A stretch of 64,000 nt of DNA from Gonatopus flavifemur (GCA_018340375.1 JAFFJZ010000039.1:620001-684000), one strand, 5' to 3'; counted from the first letter of the stretch, positions 33,692 to 44,251 are shown. The notes: generated by a model from the sequence alone, not told the origin. Made by a program: numbers and translations.

Positions 33692-34644
33692 ACATAGATG
33701 AGTGAAATCCGATCGCCCAACCTCCTCGTGGTGCACATTGGGTAACTCTAATGGCGACGGTAATCCTCAGAAGCTGGAAGAAGAACACTGGAGAGTTGAA
33801 TGTCGTTCTATACAGGAAGGAATACGAGTGTTTCATAAAACTCATTTCTCATCGATTAGAGCGCCATCTGTGCGGAATTCGGAAAAATGATCCAGACAAA
33901 AGTTTCTCGTTTTTCGACGTCAAATCTGAATCTGCAGTCAAAAATAGGGGATTTTATTTGAAAAACAAAAGTTGACCTCTGAATGACCTTGAAGTTGAGA
34001 TCCGAAGCCAAAGTCAAGGTCACCACCAGATGTCCCCTTTGGAATCCCACAACTTTTGTTCGAAACATTTTCCTCCAAAACCCCTTGTTTTTGAGTTATT
34101 CCGATGTGAAAATCAAAATGGGACACCCTGTATATATACAGGGTGTCCCATTTTAATCTGTCACTTAGAATATCTCGAAAACGAATAGATTCAGAAGAAA
34201 ATGTTCCGGAAAAAAAATGTAAGAATCTGAGGGGGACATCCGATGGTGAACTTTGCTTTGACCTCAGATCCCACTTTCAAGGTCATTCTGAGCGCAACTC
34301 ATGTTTGTTAAACGGAATCCCCTATTTTTTACTCCCGGTTTAGATTCTACGCTAAAAACCAAGGAACTTTTGTCTCAAACGTTTTTTCGAAATCCCCATA
34401 GATGGCGCTCTAATTGATGAGAAAATGAGAATTCTCAAACCCTCGGATTGTATTCTGTCTAACATAATGCTCAACTCTTGAGTGTTTCCCATCTCTCGGA
34501 AATTGCCGTCGGTTGTGTTTTGTTTCAGTTTTGTTCTTGGGAATTGTTATTGTTTTGATTCACGTGTGAATACCTTAGAAATTTAGCATTCCCAAACTGC
34601 TCAGTTCTCTGTTATCATTTGGAGGAAACACATTTCTAAATATC

Positions 34645-35717
34645 ATGTCTGATTACGCGCCAAACGATATTGTTGACGTTTTATTGTGTCTTGGTGAAGC
34701 GCGGAGAAATTATGTTGAAGCTGTGAGAACGTTTCAACGTCGTTTTCCGGATCGGAGGTGTCCAAATCGCATTACGATCCGATTTCTTGAACAACGTGCT
34801 CGTCAAGGTCTCCTCAAACGGCGGAGGAACAAGAAAGTTTATGCGGATGACAATGATCCTAATGTGAGGTCGCTGGCTGTGCTGGCATTAATTCATATTA
34901 ATCCCCATATCAGTCTTCGGGATATTGAGGAAATGACCGGGATTCCTCGATCCACAGCTCAGCGTATCTTGAAATCGTTGGATTATCATCCGTACCATAT
35001 CACTTTGGTGCAATCTCTAACAGCTGAGGATTTCATAACAAGATCGAACTTCTGCACGTGGGCCTAACGGAGAATTGAAGAAGATCCTACTTTCTCTCAT
35101 CACGTTATGTTCTCTGATGAGGCAATATTTCACAATGTTGGAATTCTCAATAGGCACAATTGCCATTATTGGAGTGCTCAGAATCCTTACTGGGTCCGTA
35201 CAATTAATCATCAACACCGTTGGAGTGTGAACGTTTGGTGCGGAATTGTAGATTCCAGGATCATAAGGCCGTATTTTTTGAAGGAAACCTGACTGGCGCG
35301 GAGTATCTTCGTTTTTTGCATTTCGAACTTTCTGCTCTTATGGAAGACGTAAGTCTTGACGCGAGATCAAGGATGTGGTTCCAACAGGATGAAGCATCTC
35401 CTCATTACATGCGAATTGTTCGAAAATTTCTGGACCAGAAGTTTCCCAGAAGGTGGATTGGCCGTGGAGGACCTGTGCGATGGCCACCTAGGTCGCCAGA
35501 TCTGACGTCGCCTGATTTTTTCTTGCAGGGTCACATAAAAAATGTTGTATTCCGTGAACCTCCAACAACACGCGATGACATGAAAGATCGAATAAGAAGA
35601 GCATGCACAGCAATAACACCTGCTACGTTGCAAGCAACTGTAGAAAACTTTCATAAAAGAATTGTACTTTGTCAAAGGCAAAACGGCGCTTATTTTGAAC
35701 ATCTTTTGAATGCTTAA
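34645..35717 (+). pseudogene. DD41D-type transposase of T2, two lesions
   Basis: The ATG at 34645 opens MSDYAPNDIVDVLLCLGEA, then a helix-turn-helix with IPRSTAQRILKSLDYHPYH (about residues 110-130). A TAA at 35065 follows FCTWA. After it, HHVMFSDEAIF (first catalytic Asp) and HYWSAQNPYW to NVWCGIV read in the same frame. At 35274-35279 a run of six T needs one more T to continue from RPYF into FEGNLTG. From there WFQQDEASPHY (second Asp) and SPDLTSPDFF (third Asp) are separated by 41 residues. It ends LLNA at 35717. All three acidic residues survive. A 41-residue spacing is known from the rosa and VISITOR-type groups; that placement is inference. Confidence 0.85.
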
Positions 35718-35753
35718 TGCGTCCCCGAAGATACACCTCCAGTTCAGACAATC

Positions 35754-35769
35754 GGCCCTTTTCAGGGCC
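35754..35769 (+). promoter_or_regulatory. Histone-mRNA-type 3' stem-loop downstream of T2 transposase
   Basis: The same GGCCCTTTTCAGGGCC sequence as at 33676-33691, here 36 nt after the stop codon and again followed by ACA. The 25-65 nt distance is the range seen in histone genes. Confidence 0.55.
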
Positions 35770-36196
35770 ACAATGATGTGTAATGTCCGATCGCGCAACC
35801 TCCTCGTGGTGCACATTGGGTAACGCTGATGCCGACGGCAATTTCCGGGAGATGTGAAACACTCAAGAGTTGAGCATTATGTTAGACAGAATACAATCCC
35901 AGGGTTTGAGTATTCTCATTTTCTCATCAATTAGAGCGCCATCTATGGGGATTTCGAAAAAACGTTTGAGACAAGAGTTCCTTGGCTTTCAGCGTAGAAT
36001 CTAAACCGGTAGTAAAAAATAGGGGATTCCGTTTAAAAAACATGAGTTGACCTCAGAATGACCTTGAAAGTGGGATCTGAGGTCAAAGCTAAGTTCACCA
36101 TCGGATGTTCCCCCTTAGATTCTTACATTTTTTTCCCGGAACATTTTCTTCTGAATCTATTCGTTTTCGAGATATTCTAAGTGACAGATCAAAATG

Positions 36197-36353
36197 TATG
36201 TATATATATATATATATATATATGCGTGTATATATGTATATGACTTCAAGTAAGTACTTGAATATACAGAATTGATAGAAATATGGAATATATGAGAATG
36301 CGAATATATGGAAATATTGAATATATAGAAATATTGAATGTAATTTACATATA
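36197..36353. repeat. TA-rich microsatellite and ATGGAATAT repeats
   Basis: A TA dinucleotide run (about 36199-36224) is followed by degenerate GAATATATGGAAATATTGAATA units up to the next element. Confidence 0.7.
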
Positions 36354-36355
36354 TA

Positions 36356-38383
36356 CAGGGTGGGGCATTTGAAGTGTCGCGGGCGTTTTTTCCAAAAATA
36401 AAGTGAGATACGAGAAAATTTTTCGGACAAAAGTTGTAGGGTACCGAGGGGGACATCCGATGGTGGCCTTGGCTTTGACCTCAAATCTCATCTTCAAGGG
36501 CATTCTGAGATCAACTCTTGTTTTTTAAATAGCATCTCATATTTTTTACTGCAGATTTGGATTCTAGGTCAAAAACCAAGAAACTTTTGTCTGAACCATT
36601 TTCCTGAAATCCGCAAAAATGGCGCTCTAATCGATATTGTTCCATTTTGAATCTGACATTCGAATAACTCGAAAACGAAAGGTCTCGCAAAAGAATGTTT
36701 CGTACAAAAGTTGTCAATACACAACACATTTCAATCGTCCACATTACCACCATTCAGAGCTCACGCGATGTAAACAAACGACGGGGTTCAGTGAAAATTC
36801 ACGATTTTGAAAGTCAGTTTGTCAGTTACATTTGATTATTACTTGGTTTATGACAAATTGAAAATCATGGATATCCGATACACGGTTTCTGAAAAGATCG
36901 ATATGATCTACATTTACGGTGAAGTGCATAAGAACCCCAGACAAGCATATGACTTGTATGCAGAACGATTTCCTGAAAGAACAACGCCATCCATTAGGTA
37001 TTTTCAACGCATTACAAAATTATTCTCAGAAACGGGAAGTGTTACAAGGGAAAAACGACATCGAATGAGAACTGTTAGCGGAGAAAATGCGGAAGTTAAT
37101 GTACTAGCTGCAGTAGCCAATAATCCACACGTGAGCTCTCGTGAAATTGAACTCCATTCGGGAATTTCTCGAAGAAGTTCTTCGAATACTGAAACGTCAC
37201 AAATTCCATCCGTATCACATTTGTTTGCATCAAGACCTTCACGGTGAAGATTTCGAAAATCGTGTACAGTTTTGTCGATGGGGTCTAGCGCAAATGCACA
37301 ATAACAACTTCATCAACATATTATTTTCTGATGAGTCGACGTTCACCAATCATGGTCAAGTAAATCGACATAATATGCATTACTGGGCGACAGAAAATCC
37401 AAGATGGTTACGTCAAGTAGAGCATCAAAGACAATGGGCTGTGAATGTTTGGTGTGGTATTTTTCGATCTCGAGTAATTGGACCGTACTTCATTGCAGAT
37501 ACGCTAAATGGAGAGAAGTACAGACATTTCTTAGATCGAGTACTTCCAACATTACTTGAAGACATACCTATTCAGGAACGATTGAATATGTGGTATCAAC
37601 ACGATGGTTGTCCATCCCATTATGCAGTCACAGCTCGAGAAATATTGGACAGAGATTATCCTGGACGATGGATAGGACGTCGTGGACCAGTTCATTGGCC
37701 TGCCCGTTCTCCGGATCTTACTTCTCCAGATTTTTTTATGGGGATACATAAAAGATACAGTTTATCAACAAGCACCGACTACACCTGAGAATATGCGTCA
37801 ACGAATCATCAATGCATGCGCGAGCATCAATGAAGATATTTTAGCACGAGTTCAGCAATCTTTTGTAAAACGTTTTGAAATGTGTATTGAAGTCGAAGGC
37901 CATCATTTTGAGCATCTACTGCATTAAAATTATCCAAGTGATGTAGACGATTGAAATGTGTTGTGTTTTGTCTGTTATACCCCATCACCTCCGTTTCAGT
38001 TCAAGGGGTCCCCCTTGGAATCAGACAACTTTTGTCCGAAACATTCTCCCCCAAGACCCTTCGTTTTCGAGTTATTCTAATGTCAGATTCAGTATGGAAC
38101 AATATCGATTAGAGCGCCATCTTTGCGGATTTCAGGAAAATGGTTCAGACAAAAGTTTCTTGGTTTTTGACCTAGAATCCAAATCTGCAGTAAAAAATAT
38201 GAGATGCTATTTAAAAAACAAGAGTTGACCTCAGAATGCCCTTGAAGATGAGATTTGAGGTCAAAGCCAAGGCCACCATCGGATGTCCCCCTCGATACCC
38301 TACAATTTTTGTCGGAAAAATTTTCTCGTATCTCATTTTATTTTTGGAAAAAACGCCCGCGACACTTTAAATGCCCCACCCTG
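36356..38383 (+). mobile_element. Tc1/mariner-type element T3: DD41D element nested in a palindromic MITE
   Basis: Outer ends CAGGGTGGGGCATTTGAAGT and its mirror ending CCCTG (38383) are flanked by TA. The outer arms (36356-36636; 38106-38383) meet at ATCGATA. There a second inverted pair starts: TTGTTCCATTTTGAATCTGAC (36637) and its mirror (38105), resembling a canonical family terminus minus the first bases. So a transposase-bearing element appears inserted into the centre of a palindromic relative. Confidence 0.75.
36867..37927 (+). pseudogene. DD41D-type transposase of T3, two frameshifts
   Basis: The start MDIRYTVSEKIDMIYIYGE at 36867 is preferred to the in-frame Met at 36807, because relatives begin just before the first helix. 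The protein runs through a helix-turn-helix to HSGIS at about 37165, where two bases are missing. Frame 2 then carries HKFHPYHICLHQDL, ILFSDESTF (first Asp), HYWATENPRW, NVWCGIF, WYQHDGCPSHY (second Asp) and SPDLTSPDFF (third Asp, 41 residues on). At the T run 37733-37739 one T is missing; LWGYIKDTVY to HFEHLLH then finishes at TAA 37927. The catalytic triad is intact apart from the two indels. No histone-type stem-loop follows this one. Confidence 0.85.
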
Positions 38384-38394
38384 TATATATATTA

Positions 38395-40116
38395 GGGTGT
38401 GTCAAAAAAAATTTGTCTTTGGTTAAAGGGGCTTCAACTTTTTATTCCGACCCCAAACTGAACTTCCTCAAACCTGAGGTCTCTAGCTTCATATTCAGAG
38501 GTCGCTCAATCGAGTTTTATATTCCGATTTCACTGCCAGTTTGAAAAACGACCTACTATGTGGCATTTCGGACTTTTTGGACAACATTCGCTGCCAAGCA
38601 CAATTTTGAAGATATCATGATCAACTTGAGCTCAAAATACTCGTAAGGGATCCACCTTTGATGGCGATTCTCCACTTTTTTCTTGGGAAGGGTGGTTAAC
38701 GTTTGTTACAAAAGGTGAATTTCATAAAACACGTGTGAAATGGAAATAATAATGATGAAACGAAGTGGAACCGTACAAACTATCGACGAAATGTTATTTA
38801 CCCGTATTTTCGCATGGAAGAGGAAACATTAGGTGAGTAAAGAGTTCTCAGTATGATTCAGTATCAGCTAGCAACCTTTATTTAGGGGTGAGAAATGAAT
38901 TTTCCCAAAAATAGGAGTTGTTTTTCTAATCCATTGAGGCCCATCGCTAAACCAGACGGGACATGGGAAAGTTTGCATATGAATCCATGGGATGCTGAGG
39001 GGTGTACAAATTTGCAAAAAGAAGATTTGAAAAACAATTGTTCATAAAAAAATCATTTCAACAAATTACAGAAACAATTATTCCACGTAGAAACTGATAC
39101 CGCCATTCGATTGTCTGGGAGAAATGGTCCTGAGAACATGTATATAACATTGTCATATTGTACCCTGAGTTTGTTTAAGGGAAATAATAAACAATTGTTA
39201 GACATGGATTACATCCGTTCCACTCCATCGCCAAACCAGTTGAGATGTAAAACAGTTTGCATATGGATTCATGTGATGCTGGAGAATGCCCAAGTTTGCA
39301 ATGAGGAAACCTTGACAAACAATTGTTCATAAAAAAATTATTTCAACAAAATACAGAAAAAATCATTCCAAGTAAAAACTGATACCGCCATTCGATTCTA
39401 CGGAGAAAATCGTCCTGAAAACATGCATAACATTATCATATTGGACCCTGTGTTTGTTTAACAAAAATAATAAACAATTGTTAGATACGGATTACACCCG
39501 TTCCAGCCCATCGCCAAACCACCAGGGATATGAAAGAGTTTACATATGGATTCATGGGATGCTGAGGAGTGTACAGATTTGCAATAAGAAAACCTTGAGA
39601 AAAAATTGTTTATAAAAAAATTATTTAAACAACTTACAGAAAAAATTATTCTAAGTAAAAACTGATAACGCCATTCGATTTTTCAGGACAATTTTTTCCG
39701 TAGAATCGAATAGCGGTATCAGTTTTTACGTGGAATAATTCTTGCTGTAATTTGTTTGAATGATTTTTTTATAAACACTTTCCTTCAAGGTTGTCTTATT
39801 GCAAATTTGTACACCCCTCAGCATCCCATGAAAGAAGGGGTAGATCACCACCAAAGGTGGATCTCTTACGAGTATTTAGAGCTCAAGTTCATCGTGATAT
39901 CTTCGAAATTGTGCTTGGCAGCGAATGTTGTCCAAAAAGTCCGAAATGCCACATAGTAGGTCGTTTTTCAAACTGGCAGTGAAATCGGAATATAAAACTC
40001 GATTGAGCGACCTCTGAATATGAAGCTAGAGACCTCAGGTTTGAGGAAGTTCAGTTTGGGGTCGGAATAAAGAGTTGAAGCCCCTTTAATCAAGGACAAA
40101 TTTTTTTGACACACCC
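38395..40116. mobile_element. Element T4: 1.7-kb fold-back, non-autonomous, with 284-bp tandem units
   Basis: GGGTGTGTCAAAAAAAATTTG (38395) mirrors AAATTTTTTTGACACACCC (40116), flanked by TA on both sides. The arms are about 290 bp. The interior has tandem units starting TTCATAAAAAAAT at 39041, 39326 and 39609 (285- and 283-bp spacing); a partial inverted unit begins near 39700. No transposase is present; a related autonomous source with these ends is not in the window. Confidence 0.8.
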
Positions 40117-40125
40117 TAATATATA

Positions 40126-41447
40126 CGGGGTGTGTTCAACAAGTAAGGTGACTTTTCAAATTTCGCGGGCAACGTACTTTCGATTATCGATTTTTTTGTT
40201 TTGTTATGTTGGCACACTCTTCCCGAACATCTGTACCAAGTTTCAAGTGTATAGCATTTTTTGTTTGGTTGTGAGAGGCGTAAAGGTTATAAGTGTTTTG
40301 CGTGCTCGGCGATTTCTTGCTATCAAAAAATATAGATCAAAGGATTTGCATCAAATTTTGTGTAAAAAATAAAATAAAGTGCTCCGAAACACTTGAATTG
40401 TTGACAGTAGCATACGGTGAAACTGTTCTGAGTAAAAAAAATGTTTACAAGTGGTACAAACTCTTCCAAGATGGCCGGGAAGATGCCAATGACGAGCCTC
40501 GCTCTGGACGCCCAAGCACGTCAACAACTGATGAAAACGTTCAAGCAGTGAAGAAAATTGTTTTGGAAAATCGTCGAATCACTATCAGAGAAGTTGCCAA
40601 GGATGTTGGTTTATCGCTTGGCTCGTGCCATGAAATTTTTTCTAACGTTTTGGGCATGAGACGTGTGTCAGCGAAGTTCGTTCCGAAATTGCTAAATTTT
40701 GACCAAAAGAACCGTCGCATGAGCATCGCTCAAGAACTGTTGAATGACGTCAACGACGACCCAGACTTACTCAAAAGGGTCATAACTGGTGACGAATCAT
40801 GGGTATATGGTTATGATGTCGAAACCAGAATCCAATCGTCCCAATGGAAGACCCCAGATGAGCCAAGACCGAAAAAAGCACGCCAAGTTCGATCAAATGT
40901 CAAAGTTTTGCTCACTGTTTTCTTCGATTACCATGGCGTGGTGCATCAGGAGTTCTTACCATATGGTCGTACGGTCAATAAACAGTATTATCTTGAAGTT
41001 ATGCGCCGTTTGCGAGAAGCAATACGAAGAAAACGTCCAGAATTGTGGAAAAATAATTCATGGCTTTTGCATCACGATAATGCCCCTGCTCACTCATCTT
41101 TGCTTGTGAGAGATTCTTTGGCCAAAAACAACACCACAATCATGCCTCAGCCACCATATTCACCGCATTTGGCCCCATGTGACTTTTTCTTGTTCCCAAA
41201 ACTAAAGAGACCTATGAAAGGACGGAGATTTGCAACGATTGAAGAGATAAAGACTGCATCGCTGGAAGAGCTCAAGGCTATACCGAAAAGTGCTTATGAG
41301 AAGTGCTTTGAGGATTGGAAAAACCGTTGGCATAAGTGTATTGTATCTGAGGGGGATTACTTTGAAGGGGACAACATAAATATTGATAAATAAATAAATA
41401 TTTTTTCTTCAAAACACAAAGTCACCTTACTTTTTGAACACACCTCG
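40126..41447 (+). mobile_element. Mariner element M2, nearly intact (1322 bp)
   Basis: The ends CGGGGTGTGTTCAACAAGTA and TACTTTTTGAACACACCTCG are flanked by TA and enclose an unbroken transposase. The left end begins only 8 bp from T4. The length fits a complete mariner. Confidence 0.92.
40293..41393 (+). CDS. Mariner (irritans-type) transposase, 366 codons
   Basis: A cut-and-paste transposase that binds its own terminal repeats and inserts at TA. The frame is open throughout. From residue 11 the sequence matches the family start (SKNIDQRICIKFCVKNKIKC). The usual Met just before it is absent, so the Met at 40293 gives about ten extra residues, or initiation has been lost. Two helix-turn-helix regions (about 20-65 and 85-125) are joined by GRPSTSTTDEN. 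KFVPKLLNF follows (residues 128-136). Catalytic residues are Asp 167 (GDESW), Asp 262 (HHDNAPAH) and Asp 297 (LAPCDFF), with exactly 34 residues between the last two. The conserved YSPDLAP motif reads YSPHLAP, with His at 292. It is the only open full-length transposase in the window. Confidence 0.9.
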   Translation: MFCVLGDFLLSKNIDQRICIKFCVKNKIKCSETLELLTVAYGETVLSKKNVYKWYKLFQDGREDANDEPRSGRPSTSTTDENVQAVKKIVLENRRITIREVAKDVGLSLGSCHEIFSNVLGMRRVSAKFVPKLLNFDQKNRRMSIAQELLNDVNDDPDLLKRVITGDESWVYGYDVETRIQSSQWKTPDEPRPKKARQVRSNVKVLLTVFFDYHGVVHQEFLPYGRTVNKQYYLEVMRRLREAIRRKRPELWKNNSWLLHHDNAPAHSSLLVRDSLAKNNTTIMPQPPYSPHLAPCDFFLFPKLKRPMKGRRFATIEEIKTASLEELKAIPKSAYEKCFEDWKNRWHKCIVSEGDYFEGDNINIDK

Positions 41448-41449
41448 TA

Positions 41450-42001
41450 TATATATTTACAAAAAAAGAAAAACATCGAGATGTAACGCGGATATTACAA
41501 ATTGATGAATTCAACATCAAATTCAATGATTTGGGGAATTATTATGTGGGTTGTGTGTATATTCTATTTCGGGGTATCCGAAAGCGTATTTCTGAACTAA
41601 GGGTGCATGAGACGACATTCTCGCCGATAATCTGAAGGTATCTCCTCGGTATCAAGAAATACTGTCAGATATGAGTATCGTCTCGGTATTGTTCGAAATA
41701 GTATCAGTATCGCCTCGTTCGTTTCGGTATCGCCTAGTGTTTCTAGTGAAGGGTAACCTATGTGGAGAACTTTTCAAATTCATGTATAATTCAATATAGT
41801 TTTCATATAAGTTATATAGAATTATGTATGAATGATATATAGGTCTGCAAATGTTTTCACATGAGAAGCTTATTATAGAAAGTAGCGGCAGAAATTGCTC
41901 TAATACTTTTTTAGTCCTAGCAAGTTCCTTGTGAGAACAAGGTGAAGCCTTGTGATAAGTAAAGAATAACTACATTGTTTCTTATTGGGATTAAAACTCT
42001 C
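41450..42001. other. Unassigned DNA with a MITE piece near 41886
   Basis: No gene seen. GGCAGAAATTGCTCTAATA to CAAGTTCCTTGTGAG (41886-41935) resembles the CCCTAG MITE at 57541. Confidence 0.4.
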
Positions 42002-42205
42002 CTATTCAATTACGCTTTCATGAGGACAGCACTGTTTCATGAGGTTTGTATTTTCCTGATACATTTGATTTACTTCAAGTATAAGTTCGAAATACTCTGA
42101 ATGCTCCACTTTACGCTCAAATGCACGTTTCAAAAACTTCATAAATACGTTCTGGACATTTGCAGATGGATGCCTCCCTTCCATCAGGGAATTTGTGTTC
42201 GACAT
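42002..42205 (-). CDS. Small ORF, unrecognised (67 codons)
   Basis: The minus-strand frame MSNTNSLMEGRHPSANVQNV has balanced composition. A neighbouring frame just upstream (DLYEEFSHFISE, 42195-42240) looks like the same protein after a frame change. This could be a decayed exon or TE gene; no family recognised. A piece of the CATGTATGTA MITE family lies at 42290-42335. Confidence 0.25.
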   Translation of the reverse strand: MSNTNSLMEGRHPSANVQNVFMKFLKRAFERKVEHSEYFELILEVNQMYQENTNLMKQCCPHESVIE

Positions 42206-42639
42206 TCACTTATGAAATGGCTAAATTCTTCATACAAGTCCACTAATTCAAAAGGTGACTGTCGGTTAGTTTTTAAACAAATAATCATACTGGGCCAGAG
42301 TGGGACCAAAATGCATACATCCTGGGTCCTATAATTTGTTTTTAAATAGTCTATACATTATATTCTCAGTATAGGGGAATCAAATACTACAGCGCTGAAC
42401 ATAGCAACTTTTGATTGAACAATCTATTCAAGTTGGAATACGAATGGGAATGGATTCGGTTGATAGGAATAATATGGAATTGTTCATTCATACAAACTTT
42501 CATTTTATCTAAAAATGATGGAGTGAATTTGTTTATTCGAGACCTCAAACTTCCCAATTAATCAACTGAGAACAACGAGGATAGGTGAAGCTGACAGAGG
42601 ATCTGAAGGTAAAAGAAGAACTTGTCTCCATTATTCCCA

Positions 42640-43198
42640 ATATCAACATATACAAACGAGCAAGTAATTTGAGAATGGGGTAGAACGAGGTAAAACAGGA
42701 GGGACGAGAGAAGAGGTGAACAAGGAGAAGAAGGTGATCGCTATCACGTTCCCAGGTTCTACCCGTCTGAGTCTCTTGGCAGTAGCAGAGAGCAGTGTCG
42801 AGACAACAACGACTATGCTCCTTGCCTTGGGCTGCATTCCAAAATCTGGAATATAAGCCGCTACAGGCAAGCGAGAGACTGTTACTGTTGCGGCTCTTAT
42901 TTACTCATTTCCCTTAAAGCCAAGCGAAGAGAAGAAGGTGGATGCGAGAAAAGAAACGAAGAGAAGAGGAGATGGACTGTCACGGTTGGTAATACATCGT
43001 CGCCTTCTTACCGATTCCTTATAGATAGACGGAATCATGAGCGAATACGAAAAAGAAAGAGAAGGGAGATGAGGTTCACGCAAACACGTGTTACAAACAA
43101 CAGGTCTGTTCGTTCGTCGATCCCGTATGTCCATGCTCATTTTGTCTTCCTCCTCTTTCTTCTCTAAAACTGTTGTATCTTTTTCTGTCACACACGCA

Positions 43199-43241
<43 letters not shown>

Positions 43242-43470
43242 TCACACACAAGGGTCGAGTTTGCTCCGTTCTTATCTTAGACCTTCCTCTCACGCGAAAT
43301 AACAGCATTCATCGCATTGGCAGGTAAGTAGTAGCCGTTCTCGTTTCATTTCGGTCGATTTCGTTCTATTCCGTGGCTTGCAGGGGACGATAAGAGAAGT
43401 CTCTTCAGAAGCGGCAGGAAGCGCTGTACAAGCGAGCAGTATTCAGTAAATTCCAACTAACTCGAATCGA
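42640..43470. other. GC-richer segment, possible promoter or 5' exon area
   Basis: Purine-rich and more GC-rich than its surroundings, with an AT microsatellite at 43203-43238. A perfect splice-donor-like CAG-GTAAGT is at 43320-43328 on the plus strand. Overlapping frames on both strands show no domain. A host gene's 5' end is possible but unproven. Confidence 0.25.
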
Positions 43471-44250
43471 ACTGAATTGGAGGAATTCTTTCTCCTCCCT
43501 TTTAGCACGATACTACGCCAGGCTGTCTCAACTACCATCACCACCACTGTCCGCAAGATTTCTTCTTCTTTTACGTTTGAATATTCACATGTGTGATTTT
43601 GCCTCTTTGATCCCATCATTCTTTACTTACCAAGATGAAAACAAGAAGAAAAAGAGTGAAGGTCTTTCCATTGTATACGTTTGGAAATATACCATAGGAA
43701 TTAGCGTGAAGTAGAAAGGAGAACGAATTGCATCCAGCGAATTTGTTCTCCTACTTTGATTTTTTGATAACAGAATATGAGAGAAATGTGTCAATGGATA
43801 GAAAGAAATAGTTGTAAGAATTAGAACGTGACTCTCAATAAAAGGAATTTCATATCTCCCTTCTCCTGAACAGGATCCGGTTCATTAGAGAACAACAATA
43901 AACTTGATCTACATTTTCATAGACTTTTTCAATTTGTCCCTAATCATTAACAAACACTTGCGTGTGCTCAACAATTACTTTGGTCTTGAATTGAGCGGAA
44001 ATGTTATTCCAACCCTAATAGAAATAAGTCCCCAATTAACGTTAGCTTAGATGGCTCGTAACAATGTTGATTCGGTGTTAATTTCTATCAGAGAAGGAAG
44101 TCAATGTTTTCTTTTTACACCGGTTTTCTAGAGCGAAAAATGTATTTCGTTTTAAAACGTAATCCAAAATGAATTCACTAGAGAACTGAAAATTACCTTA
44201 ACAACGTACTAGCAATTTTCAAATAGAGTGGAGTTAATAACATACTTATA
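43471..44250. other. Unassigned DNA
   Basis: No gene or repeat recognised. Confidence 0.4.
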
Positions 44251-44251
44251 C

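Larger units (their letters stand above)
31809..34130 (+). mobile_element. Tc1/mariner-type element T1 (DD41D group), long inverted arms
   Basis: CAGGGTGTCCCATTTTAAT (31809) mirrors ATGGGACACCCTG (34130), with TA on both sides. The arms extend about 430-530 bp. Beyond the simple arm, the left side (32207-32340) contains a minus-strand piece of the element's own transposase. The arms carry GAGGGGGACATC, GACTTTGGCCTC and TGGCGCTCTAATCGAT blocks shared with the neighbouring elements T2 and T3. Confidence 0.85.
34139..36196 (+). mobile_element. Tc1/mariner-type element T2 (DD41D group)
   Basis: CAGGGTGTCCCATTTTAATC at 34139 begins 8 bp after the end of T1, in a TATATATA stretch. The mirrored right arm (about 35735-36196) ends GTGACAGATCAAAATG and then merges with a TA microsatellite, so about 12 terminal bases are missing or replaced. 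The arms are about 430 bp. It encodes the best-preserved DD41D transposase in the window. Confidence 0.85.

Noticed and set aside
35367..35816. 149-codon minus-strand frame
   Set aside because: Antisense shadow of the T2 transposase C-terminus and stem-loop region.
36095..36484. 129- and 99-codon minus-strand frames rich in Ile/Tyr
   Set aside because: They read through a TA microsatellite and the transposon termini; the composition is a microsatellite artefact.
37928..38100. Histone-like stem-loop after the T3 transposase
   Set aside because: I looked for it, and no GGCCCTTTTCAGGGCC-like hairpin is present downstream of this stop.
43088..43327. 79-codon plus-strand frame next to a splice-donor-like site
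   Set aside because: It includes an AT microsatellite read as repeated Tyr-Ile and a competing antisense frame; the donor alone does not support a gene call.
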